From Jiangella asiatica (lineage in GTDB: Bacteria; Actinomycetota; Actinomycetes; Jiangellales; Jiangellaceae): a DNA stretch of 64,000 nucleotides. The notes beneath the pieces were generated by a model that made no database searches, was not told where the DNA came from, and saw only the letters and a program-made list of their open reading frames with translations. The stretch spans positions 57,064 through 121,063 of the forward strand of contig NZ_SMKZ01000020.1 in NCBI RefSeq assembly GCF_004349065.1, written 5' to 3'. The position numbers and the translations under genes were made by a program. This document shows, piece after piece, positions 63,101-64,000 of the stretch. How positions within the stretch are numbered: position 1 is the first letter of the stretch; each line of letters opens with the position of its first letter.

Positions 63101-63595
63101 ACCGGGCGGCACGCTCAGCGGTGCGGCGTCCCGGGACGCCTCGTCGGCCGGTGCGGCGACGAGCAGCGGCAGGTCCGCCGTGGCGGCGTCGTGGTAGCCC
63201 TCCTGGGCCAGGTAGGTCACGTCGAACAGCCGCTCGTCGACCGCACCGGACTCCAGGTAATGCACCGCCTCGTCCGGCACGACGTGCACGTGCCCGTCCG
63301 CCTCCGAGATCCGCGGCGTCGAGCCGGCGGGCTCGCCGTCGGCCGGCTCCTCGACCCACGCGGCCTGGCGCCCGTCCGGCGCGACGTGGAGCGTTACGAC
63401 GTCGCCGGTGAGCAGTGTGATCTGGTACGTCGCACCGGCCGGCGAGGTCGCCGGCGACGCCGTCACCGCTGGGGTCGCGGTGCTGGAGGCCGCGGACGGG
63501 CCCGCGCCGGCGAGCGAAACCGGCAGGACCGCGGCGAGCAGCGCCGCCACCGCCCAGCGGCGGCCGGCACCGGCGGGGAACGCAGTGGTCGTCAT
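59813..63595 (-). CDS. Secreted subtilisin-like (S8) serine peptidase
   Basis: A 1260-residue exported protease. A signal peptide (about 1-35, AVAALLAAVLPVSLAGAG) is followed by a propeptide-like region and the catalytic domain: Asp240 (VAVLDTGWD), His277 (GHGTHVAATV), Ser454 (NGTSMATPHVAGAA). Fn3/Ig-like modules and a PA-like segment (VAGKVALVRRTSGSDLL) follow, and the C-terminus contains beta-rich domains. ATG 63595 is 22 nt from the stop of an upstream near-identical gene, so the two form a tandem pair and probably an operon. Confidence 0.92.
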   Translation of the reverse strand: MTTTAFPAGAGRRWAVAALLAAVLPVSLAGAGPSAASSTATPAVTASPATSPAGATYQITLLTGDVVTLHVAPDGRQAAWVEEPADGEPAGSTPRISEADGHVHVVPDEAVHYLESGAVDERLFDVTYLAQEGYHDAATADLPLLVAAPADEASRDAAPLSVPPGVLVERELDSIDAVVVTADRAARSVLWDAVLAQEVGRVWLNGRVEVALDESVSQVGAPAAWEAGYDGTGTTVAVLDTGWDPTHPDLAGQVVGAANFTPDPDPEGRTGVDGHGHGTHVAATVAGTGAASGGANRGVAPGADLLIGKVLDATGSGYEDWIIAGMEWAVAQGADVVNLSLGGDAPSDGTDPLSLAVDRLTAESETLFVVAAGNIGPTEGTVTSPGAATSALTVGAVEKDDEAASFSSRGPRLGDGAVKPEIVAPGVDVVAARAAGTSLGNLLDEHYTSLNGTSMATPHVAGAAAILAQQHPEWDGEQLKSRLVASSLPLDGERTTFQGSGRLDVAAAVADAVSVEQSVLNLGYLGMDDPGVSQTLTYHNPTDERVTLVLSADVTRVGSDGAGAPVLRLADPVLSIPAGGTASTQVRVAPSASTGGAYTGRIVATDPRDRDVRVQSVVSFTVERRAHTVTVTGIARDGARATGTVDLWNNETAEWIRAFMTDGVATVAVPAGTYTMVASVETAPVDYRVADRALAAEPQLVVDGDVTLDYDARDAEPVQVETPRETDVHRYQVVWRREIGDRSRTVVVAEGWYEEDLHAFRGPAAKTGELEISTAWQLVEPLLEAGVAGPDGFEIDRTPSLVSIGHPYAGEASLPVVDVGAGTDAEFAAVDVAGKVALVRRTSGSDLLAVQAELARQARAAQAAGAALLLIQNNHPGGWLPQLRGGALPTYALDQATGDRLRATLATDPGLTLDVVGLADSRYSYELVFTESDGLPGGIVYEVTEDELATVVSDFRAESDEMARGEEWLAYLDGSLLGVSLPMGRSGPVVRTEYVSTDRVQWERHARPHQGYGNLYWVWSAVEQYEPGRVYEHEWWGPVTAPGFPEGTGWGVARVRDAIRIAIPHYTWGDWSLHGTIFQQAGDLSELTLRRDGEVVGTKDWSEAQFTVPAEEGDFELSLSVTDGRLNWKETSTHTETTWGFRSGRPSGESEVLALVQLGYELDAGLRNEVPAGVSYPLVVTPDYQPGADGPGGFSVGVEVSFDDGVSWREVPVSASGDGSFEAQVPAAGEGFASVRVSAEDGDGNRVVQQVDRAWRIAAG

Positions 63596-63616
63596 GGTGG
63601 CCCTCCTCAGCCCGAA

Positions 63617-64000
63617 TCAGCCGGCGGCGATGCGCCAGGCCCGGTCGACCTGCTGGACGACGCGGTTCCCGTCGCCGTCCTCAGCACTCACCCGCACCGA
63701 CGCGAACCCCTCACCCGCGGCCGGCACCTGAGCCTCGAACGAACCGTCACCAGACGCCGACACCGGCACCTCCCGCCAACTGACACCGTCGTCGAACGAC
63801 ACCTCCACACCCACCGAAAACCCACCCGGCCCGTCCGCACCCGGCTGGTAGTCCGGCGTCACCACCAGCGGATACGACACCCCCGCCGGCACCTCGTTGC
63901 GCAGCCCGGCGTCCAGCTCGTAACCCAGCTGCACCAACGCCAGCACCTCGGACTCACCCGACGGACGACCCGACCGGAACCCCCACGTCGTCTCGGTGTG
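63617..64000 (-). CDS. S8 peptidase paralogue, 3' end only (cut by window)
   Basis: The C-terminal 127 residues (including ETTWGFRSGRPSGESE and SVRVSAEDGDGNRVVQQVDR) and stop of a second peptidase gene that continues beyond the window edge. The nucleotide sequence is identical to the end of the downstream gene. The catalytic part is not visible, so activity cannot be judged. Confidence 0.85.
   Translation of the reverse strand, partial: HTETTWGFRSGRPSGESEVLALVQLGYELDAGLRNEVPAGVSYPLVVTPDYQPGADGPGGFSVGVEVSFDDGVSWREVPVSASGDGSFEAQVPAAGEGFASVRVSAEDGDGNRVVQQVDRAWRIAAG

Overview
The window is high-GC actinobacterial DNA. It encodes mycothiol S-conjugate amidase, XRE/DUF397 and RamR-type regulators, a SigX5-like sigma factor, and uses GTG starts and tight ATGA gene overlaps throughout. 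A conserved backbone (phoH, cis-prenyltransferase, hemolysin III, YyaL-like protein, small membrane protein, mca, DUF4307, greA, ilvA, metB, cbs, SGNH esterase, acetyl-CoA acetyltransferase, Bax-inhibitor-like protein) resembles, from memory, the Rv1072-Rv1095 neighbourhood of Mycobacterium tuberculosis and the mca-greA-ilvA region of Streptomyces. The genus cannot be fixed from sequence alone; a Jiangella-like or nocardioform soil actinomycete is only a guess.

Layout. 0.3-5.4 kb: phoH, a DUF574 methyltransferase, and a divergent XRE regulator followed by a DUF397 fusion and two tiny Cys-motif proteins. 5.4-8.5 kb: NmrA-like protein, VOC protein, SigX5-type sigma factor and a maleylpyruvate-isomerase-like protein. 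8.5-23.9 kb: backbone genes with inserts (AraC/VOC pair, DrrAB-type ABC exporter, DUF4097/DUF2089 pair). 24-35.5 kb: a sugar-utilisation island with a ROK repressor, a 1514-residue secreted multidomain quinoprotein/DUF1080/cupredoxin protein, an ABC sugar importer and two Gfo/Idh oxidoreductases. 35.5-40.4 kb: DUF4328 protein, metB, a YczE/MocR divergent pair and msrA. 40.5-50 kb: a decayed mazEF-like module and a complete class III lanthipeptide cluster. 50.4-59.8 kb: DUF3152 metzincin-like protein, NfeD-like protein, TetR remnant, cbs, SGNH esterase, thiolase and small proteins. 59.8-64 kb: two tandem subtilisin-like proteases whose 3' ends are identical over at least 384 bp.

The most interesting system is the class III lanthipeptide (RamCSAB/AmfSTBA-like) cluster on the minus strand at 41.6-50.0 kb. 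Its order is LanKC synthetase, a 42-residue precursor that is easily missed, a prolyl oligopeptidase, and two ATGA-coupled ABC exporter half-transporters, with a convergent RamR-like regulator at the end. The precursor carries an LLDLQ leader box and two consecutive Ser/Thr-x2-Ser/Thr-x3-Cys motifs, the signature of labionin/lanthionine rings. The oligopeptidase is a candidate leader protease, and a 13-bp perfect stem-loop separates the precursor from the downstream genes.

The second interesting system is the sugar island. There one secreted polypeptide joins a PQQ-type sugar dehydrogenase, two DUF1080 (3-keto-disaccharide hydrolase-like) domains and a type-1 copper domain, next to cytoplasmic Gfo/Idh oxidoreductases. 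This arrangement fits an oxidise-then-cleave route for glycosides. Three families of intergenic palindromic repeats are scattered at gene 3' ends.
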